Positions 48,111 through 61,585 of a DNA stretch of 64,000 nucleotides are shown here, in pieces (the first letter of the stretch is position 1; each line of letters begins with the position of its first letter). The position numbers and the translations under genes are program-made. Source of the stretch: Aphidius gifuensis (taxonomy: Eukaryota > Arthropoda > Insecta > Hymenoptera > Braconidae); the NCBI RefSeq assembly GCF_014905175.1, contig NC_057790.1, positions 1,116,001 to 1,180,000 of the forward strand, given 5' to 3'. A model generated the notes under the pieces. That model ran no database searches and was not told where the DNA came from. It worked only from the letters and a program-made list of their open reading frames with translations.

Positions 48111-51100
48111 AATTATTCTTTTTTTTTTTTTTTTTTTTTAAAACATTATATACAGTTAATTTTGTTATTGGAAAATAAAGTTATGTATTAATTTCATTTA
48201 AAATATTATTTAAAATACATGCAGCTAATTTCAAAGGACCTTATTTTTTTTTATTTAAAAAAATTTTATTTTTATTTTGGAAAAGCTAAAAAATATAATA
48301 AAATTATTGAATTTACTCTGAGCTTTTTGGGGTGAAATAAAAAAATAGTGACAATAATTATTATCAAGTTTTTTTTATTTTCAATTTATGAAATTTCAAT
48401 TAAATACCTATTTATAAATTAAATAAATATTTGTAAATTAAACAACGTTCATTGCCCTCTTTAAATAAATTTCCAATCCGCCAAAATGTCCAAACTTTAC
48501 GTAAAATATATCGTGTAAGATGTCAATAAGCCTTATGAAAAAAAAAAAAAAATTAACTAACAAAGTAGATCACGTAGCGGGTCAATAAATTAAAAGTGTG
48601 TAAAGTAAAAAATCCGTAAGAAAGAAAAGGCGAAAATAAAAAGTAAAAAAAGGTTTAAAAGTGCTGAAGAATAAAAGTATACAGTTGAGACATAAGAGTG
48701 ACTATAGCGTGCAGAGAAAATATAAGGATGAGACAAGACAGTGTAAAAGGAAACGACGTTGAAATAAAAAAAAATATATATAAAAAAAAAAAAGGTAAAA
48801 GCGGCTTGAAGTCGACTGCTATATAGCGGATAGGACACGGTGCCTTTTCTTTGACGAAACTTTAGCGATATCCACTCGGAGTTGAGGCAAATAAATTTAT
48901 GGCTAAAGTTAAAAGCATTGCAAGCTCAGAGCCCACAGTTGCACGCACTCTTTAGGTATCCTTGTGGATTTAGTCTTGTTCATGTTACTTTTTTTTTTTT
49001 TTTTTTCTTTGACTTTAATATTTTTTATTATTTTTCTGTCATATTTGTTCACAGGTTTTCTTTTTTTTCCATCTCGAACTTTGAGCTATTTTTCATTTTT
49101 AATATTTTTTTTTTTCTTTATCACTGCTGATGTTTACTAACACCCAGTTACAAAATATAAGCTTTGAAATATATATATATTTTTAAAATATAGAGATTAT
49201 GCGCAAGCACGTGACACTTTTTCCACTCATTTTGTATTTCTTGTCTTTATTTTTCCACAATTTTTTTATATATATTTTTTTCTTGTTTTAATTGTTTTTT
49301 TTTCGTTTTTGTCAACTAATTAGTACCGTAACTTGAGCACGTACAAAAAAAGAAGGCCTTAGATATATTTTTTTTCTTTGTTTTTTCGCGCCTTATAAGT
49401 TAAATTTTTTTCTGGAAAATGTTTTGGTATTCTTGATGTTCAACTTTTGTCCCAAGGCGATTTGTAATAATTGATTGATATATACTGAAAAATTATTTAT
49501 GAGAGAAAATAAAACTCACCATTTTTATAGAGCGAATAATGTTTTTTTTTTTTTACTAAAAAACTGCATTATCATTATTTAATTTCACGTTTTATGTAAC
49601 TATTTTCTTTACATTTACTTTTTTTTTTATCTGTAAATAGAAGCTTTTAAGAGAAAACAATGAACAATTTAATGTTAACTCTAAAAACAAAGTAGCAAAT
49701 TTGATAACCAGGATAACGAGAATTGTTAACTTTTTTTTCTTTAGGGAATTGAAAGTGGGCAATATTTTTTTCTCATATTATTTTATTTATATATATTTTT
49801 TTTATTGTAGCAATAACGATGCATTACGATGCAATAAGAAATTGAAATCTTCAACAGCAGTTTTTCCCAAAGGATCATTTTATTTTTCAACAAATTTAAC
49901 GTACAATTGTATCCTCAATAAATAGACAATAAATAACTAATATCAAACGAAACAAAAAAAGAGAAAAAAAAAAACATCAATAAAAAAAAACCTCACCAAT
50001 AAATATCTCAATTAAAAATTATTAAAAATTTAAAATTAAAAACCTCTAAAAAAATTTTAATAATAAAGATAATGCTTACAAAATGATCTCAGTAAAAAGG
50101 GTTAAAAGTCTTGAATACATTATACGAAAAAAAAAAAAAAATAGAAATTAAAAACTATAAAAAAGAAAAATTATTATTATATAATTTTCTTTTTTATGTT
50201 CATTAAGACGTGTGACATAATAACCGGAGTAAAAAGGGTCAACATGAATTTAACTGTGTTGGAGAATTTTTGGAAAATTTGTCGAGATATATTATGAGAG
50301 AGAAAAGGAGAGACAAAGAGCGAATGAGAGAGGGATATTATGCAGGGCAAGAACTTGTCATACATGCTACGGGCCTCTTTCCCCGGGGGGACCAAACGTG
50401 GACCAGGATACTAACGAAGCTTTTTACCGTTGGGTCATATTGTCTGTAACACTGCCATGAAATAATGTTCGTTTTACAAAACATGTTCTGGGATTATTAA
50501 TTATACCTTTAGACCAGTACATGTATGGTTTACATTCTCAACGAACCTCACAGTTTACCCTCAACTATTTTCTATTTTTTTTTTTGAGATAATACTCGTG
50601 ATTTTTTTTCAATTTCTTTTATCTAATTTAACATTTTCTACAAGTCAGTTAAAATTTTATGATTACATTTTATTGATTTTTCATTTAATTATATTATTTA
50701 GGTTATTTATTCATTGGCTTATCGTGTTATTAATTTATATTCATTAGAAATGCATATGTGTGCTTTCAATTGAACTTAGCAATTTTTTTATTTTTTATTA
50801 TTTGATATTTTCATTGAAATCTAACTGGATTTTCGAATAATATTGATTTGTTTTTAAAAGTGAACAGTGGATTTATATATATACGACAAACTATACAATA
50901 TATTTTCAGCTGAAATAGATTGACAGCTGTTTCAATTCCCACGCGGTCTGAATTCAGTATTAATTGTTGAATATTTAGCTATAGATAACTATCTCGACTG
51001 ATTCGAAATAAATTTTTTTTTTTTGCAAACTATAATTCTATATGTATCTCGATGGGTTTTTTTTTTCAAAATACATATATCGATTTTATAAATAAAAAAA

Positions 51101-51899
51101 TTATTTACATGAAAAATGGAAATTCAATATTGATATTATTTTACATTTATTATTTTGTGCTTTTTTTTTATTTATTATTTGTCGTTTGTTTTTTTTGTTT
51201 TTATTGTCAATTAATATACATTTGTCATTGTAAATTATTTGAGGCAAACGAGAAGATACATATATGCTTGAATAAATTTATATTTTTTATTTTTTTTATA
51301 ATATATATCGGCCACTCTGTTTTGTTGCCTCAGGAAAAGTCAACTGCATACACACAATTTTAACCAGAGTGCTCCGGAAATACATCACACAGAAAGATAC
51401 TAGTGGAAAAAAAATATATATATATTTAAAAAAAACAATAATAATGATAAATGGAAACATAAAAAATAGAAAAAATAAAAAACTGAAAGAATACTTTGAA
51501 AACGAATGAAAAGAAAAAAGAAAACAAGCTTCAGTTGAATTTTTTTTTGTATTTTTTATTCATATAAATATATTTTCACCTGGTACCTCAGGCTACCACA
51601 AGTTTTTTTTTTTCTTTCATTTAGTATAACTAAAAAAATATGTAGTTTCATTTACGCTTTATGAACGTCTATGGATTTAAAATGTTTATTATTTTTTATT
51701 CAAAGTGTATACGTGGGAATAAACAAAATGACTAATTATACACTTGAATGGTTGAAACATATATCAGAGGTTGTCGCTTGCGTGTTGTGATTATTAAATT
51801 CAACGGGAAAAAAAATACCACTTTGATTGAAAAAAAATTACTGATACAATGACAGGTCTTAATTTTTTTATTCAATTATGAATTTTTTATTTGTAGCTG

Positions 51900-52130
51900 A
51901 GAAAACAATTGAAGGATATTTTTTTTTGAAATGTATTATTATTGCGGTGACAAGTCGAAAGATCTTTATGATTTTTATTTTTTATTTATTCATTTATTTT
52001 TAGTTTATATGAGAATTTAATTGCTGACGTTTATTATTTTCAATAAAAAAAATAAATAATTAATTTAAAATATTATTTTATGGCTGATTTAATTATTGGA
52101 AAAAAATATAACAAATTAATTTAATTTAAA
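51900..52130. repeat. Dispersed repeat, copy B
   Basis: Contains AATGTATTATTATTGCGGTG then ACAAGTCGAAAGATCTT, the counterpart of the segment at 47.88-47.92 kb. AT-rich sequence continues the resemblance weakly (TTATTTTTAGTTTATA, TTTAAAATATTATTT). No coding capacity. Confidence 0.4.
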
Positions 52131-52897
52131 ATCCATCAAACTGAATTTTAAAATCATAATTTTCTCAATTTTAAAAAATTCCATTTAAATACTTTATTAT
52201 AAAAAATAAAACTGAGATATTGTATGGCTTATTTTTTAATTTTAAAAAAATATTTCATTAAAAATATATAATAAAAAAGCTCTAAAAGTAAGCTTCAATG
52301 ATAACCAATTTTTTTTTTTTTTAAATTGACAAATTATCTATAAAAGGCTATTTATTTTTTTTCAAATTAAAAAACAAAATCTACTATATAAATTTGAGTC
52401 GACAAAAAAAGAGTGTTAATTATCGACTCTATTTAAAACGTTATTTGAAATTTATTTATTTTCCATTTCATAGATAACCAAAATTAACGTATCTAGAATT
52501 CAAAAAAAGCTCAAAAAAATCTACATATTTATTTACTGCCAATTGCTTTTAAATTTTATCAACGTTAATGACACTGTCATTAAAAAAAATCATTGAACAA
52601 TAAATTAGATTATTTATTACCAATCAAAAAAAAAAAATATATAACTAATATTATTTTTATTTCTTTTTTCAAAGTACTTGTCGATTTTAAGTGTTTTTTT
52701 CTTTGTATACATCTTCATAATAAATTTAAATATATTTATTTATAATGAAAATAATTAATTGTAGTTTCATAGAATATTTAACATAAATGAAAATAATAAT
52801 ATCGTAAATTTTAAATAAAACCATAAAACGTTGAGCCGTATGAAAAGGTTGAGCAGTCAAAACGACATTTGGCATAATGCCTGTTTTTGGTTCTCCA

Positions 52898-52899
52898 GG
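52898..52899 (+). promoter_or_regulatory. Second candidate recursive splice site in dpr intron 2
   Basis: CTGTTTTTGGTTCTCCAG|GTAACTAC again places a strong acceptor immediately before a usable donor. It lies about 8.6 kb upstream of the third exon, in a patch of mixed composition (about 52830-52920). It may act with, or instead of, the site at 46971. Inference from motif only. Confidence 0.35.
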
Positions 52900-55800
52900 T
52901 AACTACAAATACTATGTATACATATTAAAATATGTAACTGTATATACATCCAAATCTTATATATTTCAAAAGCATCTTCAAACCACCATACACTTTAAAT
53001 CCATTCTACCAAAAAGTACTCTATACATATAAGTATAGTATCTACTTATGGAAAAGTAAACGAGAGTCAGCTTTCAACTTCTTCCTCTTCTTCTTCTTTT
53101 TATCTTTGGATTTAATAAGATTTTATAAGATCTTTTACGTTAAAAAAATATATATATTCTATATGCATTTACTGCATTTTTGTATAGCCATATTGAAACA
53201 CTTTTTAGTGTATATTTTTTTGATCCATAAATTTATGCAAATTGCAACGGAAAAAATAAATTAAATAGAAAAAAAAATATATGATGTTATCAATTAGTTA
53301 ATGTAAAAAAATTTATAGAGTTTTTTTTATTTATTTGTGTATACATGTGTACATTGAGTCAACTTTTAACGACTAATGTAATTAATGTAATTTCTAAAGT
53401 TACAATTATTTGATAGATCATATGTGATTGGGGTTGTTGAAGTTTTTGTTGGTGTAAAGCTAGATGAGAGATGAAAAGAAAAAATAAAAAAAAGTTATGG
53501 GGAGATTGGAGAACAACATTCTCTTGTGGTCTCTTGGGAACATCACAAACAAATAGTAGAGTTTGAGTATATAGTTGATCCCAGAGTGTTTCAAAGACTC
53601 TTGGATAAAAATAAAGAAAAATGAAAAACAATAAAAAGAAAGACTATCACATCCCTAGAGAAGAGAACTCAAGAATACTTGGAATATATATATATATAAA
53701 TACCAACTTCTCGATTTCAAGATCTACCGGATAACGAAAAGTTCCTTATTGCTCTTTGCTAAAGCCTTTATTTAAAAAAAAAAAAACCTTTTTATAAAAT
53801 TTATAAATAATCGGTATTTTAAATAACATAATGAAATTTTAAAAAAACATTGTTAATAATACTTTTTTTTCAATTTGATATAAAAATAAAGTAATTTTAA
53901 AAAATTATATTTTATTCAGAAATTAAACTCAAGCATAAATAATTATTTAAAATTAATAACAAATTAATTTTTTATAAATTTATAACCACTTTTTGTTTTA
54001 AATATTAATAATTAATAAAAAAATATATTAAAAATATTTTTTTTCTATTTTTATAATAATAAAAAATTAATTCAAAAAATTGTTATAAATTTAAAAATTA
54101 ATTTTAAATATTGAAGCTATTATTTGACAAAAAATTTATCAATTAATTTTATCATTTTAATTATAAATAATTATAAGAATTATTTTTTTTATCCAACAAA
54201 TTATTGTTTGATGAATTTTTTAATTTCGTTGATATTTAAAAAAAAATTCCACATGAACTGGAGGAAAAATTCAAATTAATTTTTTATATTATGTCTCTTT
54301 TAATACAATTAAAAATAATTAAATTTTTTTATTTAAAAAAAAGGATTTATGTAATTTTATTTTTTTTCTGTCAAGTTATAATCGCACTGTGATGGTTCCA
54401 TTACTTTTTCAATCCAACTTGGTTCATAATGCAAAATAGCCAACGGCAATTTACCTTGGCTCATAATTTACCTTGGCCAGTTGTTATACACAATTCCACC
54501 ATCGTTTTGTTAACTACCTGATGTATATACAATTTTTTTTTCTTTTATTTTTGTTTCATTTTTCTTCTTTAACCATTCTCCACTTGGTTGTTAAATGAAA
54601 CGAATTGAAAAAAAACAGCCAAGAAATAAAGCAAAAAAAAAAAATATATATATAAAAAACAAAATTCATCCAAGTTGGCGTGCCTTGGTATGATAAGCAA
54701 GTGTGTGTTAAAGCCAGAACTCACGATGGCACTTGCACAATTCACCTTTCATTATGATAAAAATGTTAAAATATAAATTTTTTTGTATAAAAAAAAAAAA
54801 AAATCATATATAATTTAGAACGATTAAACTTGATATCATTTTTTTCAGAATATCAAGCTAAAATTTGCATAATTATTTCTGACTTCTGGCTGTTTAATCT
54901 TAATTGACGAAAAAAAAAAAAAAAAAAACAATAAGAAATGATGGAATTAAAAAACTTTTAGCCGAACAAAGAATAATGAAAAAAAAGTTAGAAAAATAAA
55001 TAAATTAAAAAAAATTGTAAGCGATGTAAACACACACAAAAAAAAACAACGAATTTTTTAACCATATCGTTGACCTGATTGTAAAATGATCTCGTTAATT
55101 TTAAGGCGTCGTCGTTTGGTGTGGTAGTTCGTGCTTTTTTTCATCCTCAGTACAGGCACAGTAGGATGCAGAAAAAAATAAAAAAACAAAATGAGGATCG
55201 ATAAGTACACCGATACCAAATCCAATTTTAAAAATGAGCACCGAGAGAAGCGTTAAGATCCGTTTCACTCGTGTTCCCATTTCCTCATGATTCTTCATCT
55301 CATTTTTTTTTTTTTTTTTATATTTTCTTTTATTTATTTTATTTCATCGTTTTTTATTTCCATTCTTTTCAATCGTAAAAAATATATATCTGTGTATATT
55401 TTAGCAATGCGACAATGTGCGCATGGCAAGTACATCTGACCCACATTGAAATATATTTTTTAATTTTCTATAAATATGTACTTCAATACTTCAAGGATAT
55501 TCAAAGGATCATATTAATATTCAACAAATTTTTTAACCTTTTAATTTGTTATTAATAATAAATTACTTTGGGAATTTTCTATTTATTTTTTTTGTTTGTT
55601 TGTTTATATTTTCAAATGTCAAAAAAAACAAACATAAATATAAATTATCCTGTCAAACTGTAGACAAAGTCATTACATTAAAGGTTAAATAAATTTTTTA
55701 AGAAATTTTTTTTAAGACATAAAAATGTCTGCAAAGTGACAATTTTTAAAAAAATGTTTTTATTTTTTTAGTTTATTGAGTTACAGTCAAAATGACAGCA

Positions 55801-58800
55801 CCTGTTTATTTTCACGTAAATTTATATTAAATATCACATAAATTACTTACTTATCTCCCTTTAAAAAAAAAAAACAATTTGATTACTTGAAAGAAAATAA
55901 AAATAATAATTTTTAAAATAATAAAAAGTCTGTTTACCCTCGAGAGAAATAAAAGAATTTTTATAATAAATCAATTGGAAGATACACCTGTACAACAATG
56001 CCAAGCTTTATTTTTGAAAAGAAATTATTTTTTTTAGTTATATAATTTTTTTAAGTATTTTTTTCTTTGACAATAGTACCTGCAATGTATAAAATAAAAA
56101 ATATTATTATCTACACGACATTATACTCAGTGTTTAATTAACAAAACTTTATTTTCTTAATTAAAAATAAAAAAAATGTCATCTTGCTTGGAAAAAAAAG
56201 AAAATTTTAAATGAGAAAATTACCAATAAAATTTATCATAAATTTTTCTTTTTTTTTTATCATCACGTTTATTGCAGTTAATCTTGTTCTTTTTTAATCT
56301 TCAAATGTTTTTTTTTTTATCATATATTTTGTTTATCAGTCATCGCAAACGTGATTGAGATATTTTTTTTTTGATATAAATAGCAATGAATCTCTAGAGT
56401 AAATAAATATAAAAAATATAAAATTTATATGACATTTTTCTGTGAGAAAAATAGCAAGTTAAATATAAAAAAAATTTTAAATATTATTTTATATTTATGA
56501 GAAGAGATATTTAATTTTATAATTATTATTTTATTTTATTTTTAAAAGTATCCATTTGTCTGTTGGGATTTTAATGATGTCTTTATTTTTGCATCATTTA
56601 AAAAACTTGAGTTTTATATTTCAATTGTATTGACATTTTAACGACAGAGCTTTTATAATTGTTAATAAAAAAAAATTCAAGAAAGATCAAATGATTAAAT
56701 AACATGAAAATAAAATAATTCTGTAAGTTACATTTAATTTTTTTTATGAAATCAATTGACTTCATTTGTTATTAAAAATTTATTTATCTCCAAGTCAATC
56801 ATGTGAAATTAATATTAAACTTACATAGATCATTTATAAAATATTCTCAGCTACAAAATATAGTAAAAAAATTATAATAAAAAACACTGACGTATATCAA
56901 ACAATAACAAAATACATGGACGTAGATATTTTCACTTTAAAATATATACACATCAGTGGATTAATTCAGAAAGGTAAACACATCTCTGTGCAAAGAATGC
57001 CTAATGACTGGAAGATAAATTTCGTAACCTCAATATAATAAGAGAGACTTCTATCTCGGGTGAGAAACTCGAGACGTAAAAATAAAATAAACATAATAAA
57101 AACAAGCGAATAAAAAAAAAATCCTAATGAAAAATAAAAAAACTTAAACAACACAGTATAAATTTTCAAACAAAGAAAATAAAATGATAATATTTTTTAA
57201 AAATTCATATAAAACTTGGTCAATAAATTTTATATTCCATTAAAAAAAAAAAAACAATCACATTTAAATTTTTATCAGTCTATACACATGAATGATTATT
57301 ATTAAAAAAAAAAATTAATTTAAAACATTTAACCCAATTTTTAGTGACAAATATATTATCACGTCTTATTAATTTTAAATTTTGCAAATAATAAATCAAA
57401 TATGATCAAAAAAAAATGGCGGTAATATGCTCTAAATTTTTATTACATTCATAATTTTATTTTATTATTATTTTCTCGTTTTTTTTTATATTTTTTATGG
57501 TCCCATGGAGGATTGGTTAATGTTGAAGCTGTATGTGAAGATGGATACCGTTTTTGCTGAAAGCTTATGGTGCAAAAGAACGACATGAAAGTGATAGAGA
57601 TATGAAAGTATAAGGGATGCCACTAAGGGCTCGTGAATTTACTGGTAAAACTTGGGTCATATGGCTTTTTAGTATGTATAATATACATTGCCTAGTAAGA
57701 AGGGGCTTTTAGCTTGGGAATTGTAAACATTAAGTCACACTGAAGGTGGTAAATGTAACCCTGCTTTTTATGGTGTCTTTTGAAATTTTTTACATATCAA
57801 CACCTGTACTCTGGACCAATGAAAAACATATTACAATTACATTTTGATAACTTGAATAACATAAAAAAACACTTGAGAAGGTTTTATATAAAAATTAATT
57901 ATAAATTTATTTACTGTTTAAATTTTTTTTCTCAATTAAAAAAATATCAGTCAGAAATGAATTTAAAATTTGCAAGTGTTTTTTTTTTATAGCTTTTATT
58001 TATTTTTATTATAATTGAAATATATTGACCACTTTAAATTTGATTAATTATTAAAACAAAAAAGGTTTTTAATACTTCTTTTTAGTTTTAAAGTTTTTCT
58101 AAATTATTTATTAGTAATAAAAAAAAAGTTTCAAAATAAACGAAATGATAAATTATAAAAAAAAAGCGTTGACTTGGGATTGCAATTTTGTGGTGCAAAT
58201 TCTTGACAATCGTTGGTGAGAAAAAGCAAAAAAAAAAAAGTAAAAGAAATCAAATAAAAATAAAAGTCAAGAAAAGAAGCTTTTTTCCTTGGTTTCTCGT
58301 ATATACATATATATTTTTTTATTTTTTATTTTTTCTATTTACTCTATCTTTTGTATTTTTTATTTTTTGTTTTCAGTTGAAATCCTTTTTTTTTCCTCGT
58401 TGAGTTTTGCCACAGTGCAATGGTACTCTCGATGGCTTTAAAAGTAACAAAAATTTTCGAGTCAACAGGGAATCTAACTATCTCCAAACGTAAAAAAACT
58501 TTGTGCCCTCTATAGAGGGAAAAACTTGGCGCTTTAAAATTTTCCACTATCTCACACTTATTCAACACTTTTTTATATATATGCCCTAAACTATCTTACA
58601 AACAAAGAATACTTTATACCCTTTTTCTACCTACAACACATATATTTAATAATAAAAATTTAAAATCGCGTGAACGAGTTTGAAGCAAATTGTAAAAAGA
58701 AAAAAAAAACTAAGTCACGGTAGATGATTACGTTTTAAAAATATATAAATTTTTTTGAAATATCAATTTATATTTCGAAACACAAACAACAATATAAATA

Positions 58801-59399
58801 TGTAAAAAAAAAAACAATTTTATTTATATTCTTTTTATATAAATATACTTGGGCTATGTGTTTATCCATATTTTAACTTTGTAAATATATAGGTCATGAA
58901 ATATATTTAAAAAATGAAAAAAATGAAAATATTTGTTTATAAATATTTGAATTGTGGATAAAACGATAAAACCATCATAACACAATCGTTCGATTGAAGT
59001 AAAGACACAGACCGGTAGATGATGATGCGCTATTTGGGTCGAGTGTCAATATGAAACTGTACAATCACGGTGTGAATATACCCTGTGGACTTAATCCAAA
59101 TAGAACGACAAAGGCATGCACATATACAATCCCCCTGTCCATATATATTGTCTAGTTTACTCATGACTTGTATTTTGTGCTGGTAGAGAGAAATCTACAC
59201 TTCAAGAGTGATACAAACACGAGTCAATAGATATACATGTACTTGAAGAGAACATCAATCAATTTTTTATCGAAATAAATGAACAAAAAAATATTTAAAA
59301 TAGATAAATAATAAATTGATGAGATATTTTATATGAATTTCTTTTATTTTAGAATTTAGAATTGTTTTGGAAATTAATTTAGACTTGTTTTATAATTTT

Positions 59400-60480
59400 A
59401 AATTGAGAATGAATATATTTTTTTCATTTTTTAGTGAGTAAATATTATTTTTGAAATTTTTTTTTTAATTTAATTTTCATATTCTAAATTTAGTGGAGGG
59501 AAAAATAGTAATGGAAATTGGAAAATGAATTTAGTTTTTCATTTTAAATATTCAAAATTTAATGGATAAATATATATCCAGGTGTTTTCTTGGTAAATAT
59601 TTGTTTTTTTTTTTTTTTTGAGTAGTAAAAAATTGTTTTCGTCAGACAAATTGAATTAACGGTTTTGAGGATGCTTGTTATGGTATCTGAGGTTTGAATT
59701 TATTTTTCATAGTTGTTAGTTCAATTTTAATGGATAAAATATAATCTCCAGATGAAAATAAAATTTATTTGTTTAATTTTGGCATTTATAAAATATTTAA
59801 AATCCATTAACTCGGTGGATTTTATCATTCAAAATTACGAATGAAATTAATTTAATTAGTAATACTATTTAAAACCCGAGATACGTATTTTAAAATTTTT
59901 ATAAATTATAAAAATTATCTTATAAATGTTAATTATATAACTGAATATTTATGTTGATTATTTAAAATATTTTTAAAAAATTTCTGGGTCAATATTTTTT
60001 CTTTTTAATTAGCGAAAAAAATAAATTTTAATCAAACAAATTAATTTAATACTCTTGACAATGCTCACTATGATATTCAAATTTATTCCTGATATTTATT
60101 CACCTAGTTTTAGTATTTATAATTAATCCTCAAATAGAATTTATTGAATTTCGAAAATATTCAAAATACAATCTTAAAATATAAATACCAAAACTACTAA
60201 ATTAATTTATCATTTCAAGTAGAATTCTCTGGAGAAATATATAAAACTAAATATTTTTCTCATTAAATATTTTAAGTAGAAAAAAAATTATATCTTTGTC
60301 GGACTAATTAAATTAACAATTACAACAACGCTAACTATAATATCCAAATTAATTTTTTATAATCACAAGCCCATTTAGTATTTAAAATATAATCTCTTCT
60401 CAAAATAAAATTAATTAATTTAATTCTGTTATTTAAAAAATGTTTACAATCCAAATTTCAAGTTTTTAATATCAAAACTT
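59400..60480. repeat. Three diverged copies of an old ~260-390-bp repeat
   Basis: Marker words GTCAGACAAATTGAATTAAC (about 59642), ATCAAACAAATTAATTTAAT (about 60032) and GTCGGACTAATTAAATTAAC (about 60297) are each followed by parallel text: a ...GCT(T/C)..TATG(A/G)TAT.. segment, then AATATAATCTC and AAAATTAATT-type words. Copies are separated by about 390 and 265 bases. A further copy lies at 63.69-63.88 kb. Very AT-rich and non-coding; family unknown. Confidence 0.5.
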
Positions 60481-61457
60481 TTAAAATAAAATAAATTTAA
60501 ATATATAAATTCAATTTTTCAGTTTTATAATGCATAAAAAAATGTGTAGCTATATAATATGTATAGTAAATATAATCATTTGTTTTTCCACTGTTAGATA
60601 ATACATTGCAAAAGAAAAAAAAAAATCTCTCCTTCAGTTAGCTAGGATTTTCATGAATGTATTATTGTTTATGCCAATATGTCTCATGCCAGATGGCAGA
60701 GTGCAACTAAAATACACATTAAATACATTTATATATATATATTTTATATATGTTGTGTTGAATTTCATCAAGCTAGTGCACCACACTAGACGAAGACTGC
60801 AATTTCAAGAAAGCAGGTATTTTGTGTTCATGTATACCTTTGCAATTGCAAACACATTACATACATATATGTGGTTACATGTTATTTGCTTGACAACCTG
60901 AGAGGGTAAATATGGTTACCCAAAATAAATTTATCGTCAAGTTTTCAATTATATTTACCGTTATTAGTCAATATTAATTATAAAAAAATTTAAATCATCA
61001 TAATTTAAAGGTCCACTACAGAAACAAAAATAAAACAAATTATAAATTTATTTTTTAAACATATTATATAATTAAATTAAATAAATATCAACAATAAATT
61101 TAGATAATATTTACCAAAAAAAAAATGTAAATTACATTTAGATTTAAAAATAAAAATTCTAATCATATTTCAAACATATTTTATACTTGATTTATATTTT
61201 ATAAAAAATGCAAAATATATTCAAACTATTTATGTCCAAATATAAATGTCATTTAAATAAATATTTAATATAATTTAAAAATATTTTTTCTACTTGGTCT
61301 CACGAATTCTCAATAATTTATTACAACATTTATAAATATTTTATATTTTCTAAATTATTAAAAAATATGTATGATATATAAAAAAAATTTTTTTTAAGAA
61401 AAAATACTATTTTAATATACATTGTGACTTATGAATTTTTTATTTTATGTGTTGCAG

Positions 61458-61585
61458 AACCAACGACCGAAATACTCGGTGGTCCAGATCTTTATATCGA
61501 TCATGGTAGTACCATCAACTTGACTTGCATAGTATTGAACAGCCCCGAGCCACCAGCATATATTTTCTGGAATCACAATGATGCG
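61458..61585 (+). CDS. dpr9: dpr-family gene, exon with start of Ig domain 2
   Basis: The acceptor is TATGTGTTGCAG|AACC. The exon starts with AA, which completes a GAA codon with the last G of the previous exon, and it leaves in phase 0 at GATGCG|GTTAGT. It reads EPTTEILGGPDLYIDHGST, INLTCIVLNSPEPPAYIFW, NHNDA. This is the linker and strands A to C of the second Ig domain, with the disulphide Cys at 61526-61528, core Trp at 61568-61570 and an NLT glycosylation sequon. The sequence EPxTEIxGGPDLYI...STINLTCIV is diagnostic for the Dpr family. The rest of Ig2 and the C-terminal membrane anchor must lie in exons past the window end. Confidence 0.95.

Larger units (their letters stand above)
31839..61457 (+). 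other. dpr intron 2 (about 29.6 kb)
   Basis: Starts GTAAGTACC at 31839 and ends TGTGTTGCAG at 61457; phase 1. No nested protein gene is recognised. 31839-40790 is AT-rich with mixed-composition islands at about 35310-35470 and 36130-36490. A CGAGAC-rich relic is at 40800-40920, and the tRNA-like triplicated block at 41804-44290. 44291-59400 is AT-rich with islands at about 44470-44640, 46910-47040, 47380-47540, 50330-50450, 57495-57780 and 58960-59240, plus a dispersed repeat pair near 47.9 and 51.9 kb. 59400-60480 is an old repeat. Zero-length-exon candidates are at 46971/46972 and 52898/52899. Confidence 0.85.

Noticed and set aside
60653..60901. 82-codon frame upstream of the third dpr exon
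   Set aside because: No domain or splice connection, chance-like composition, and expected by chance at this window size.
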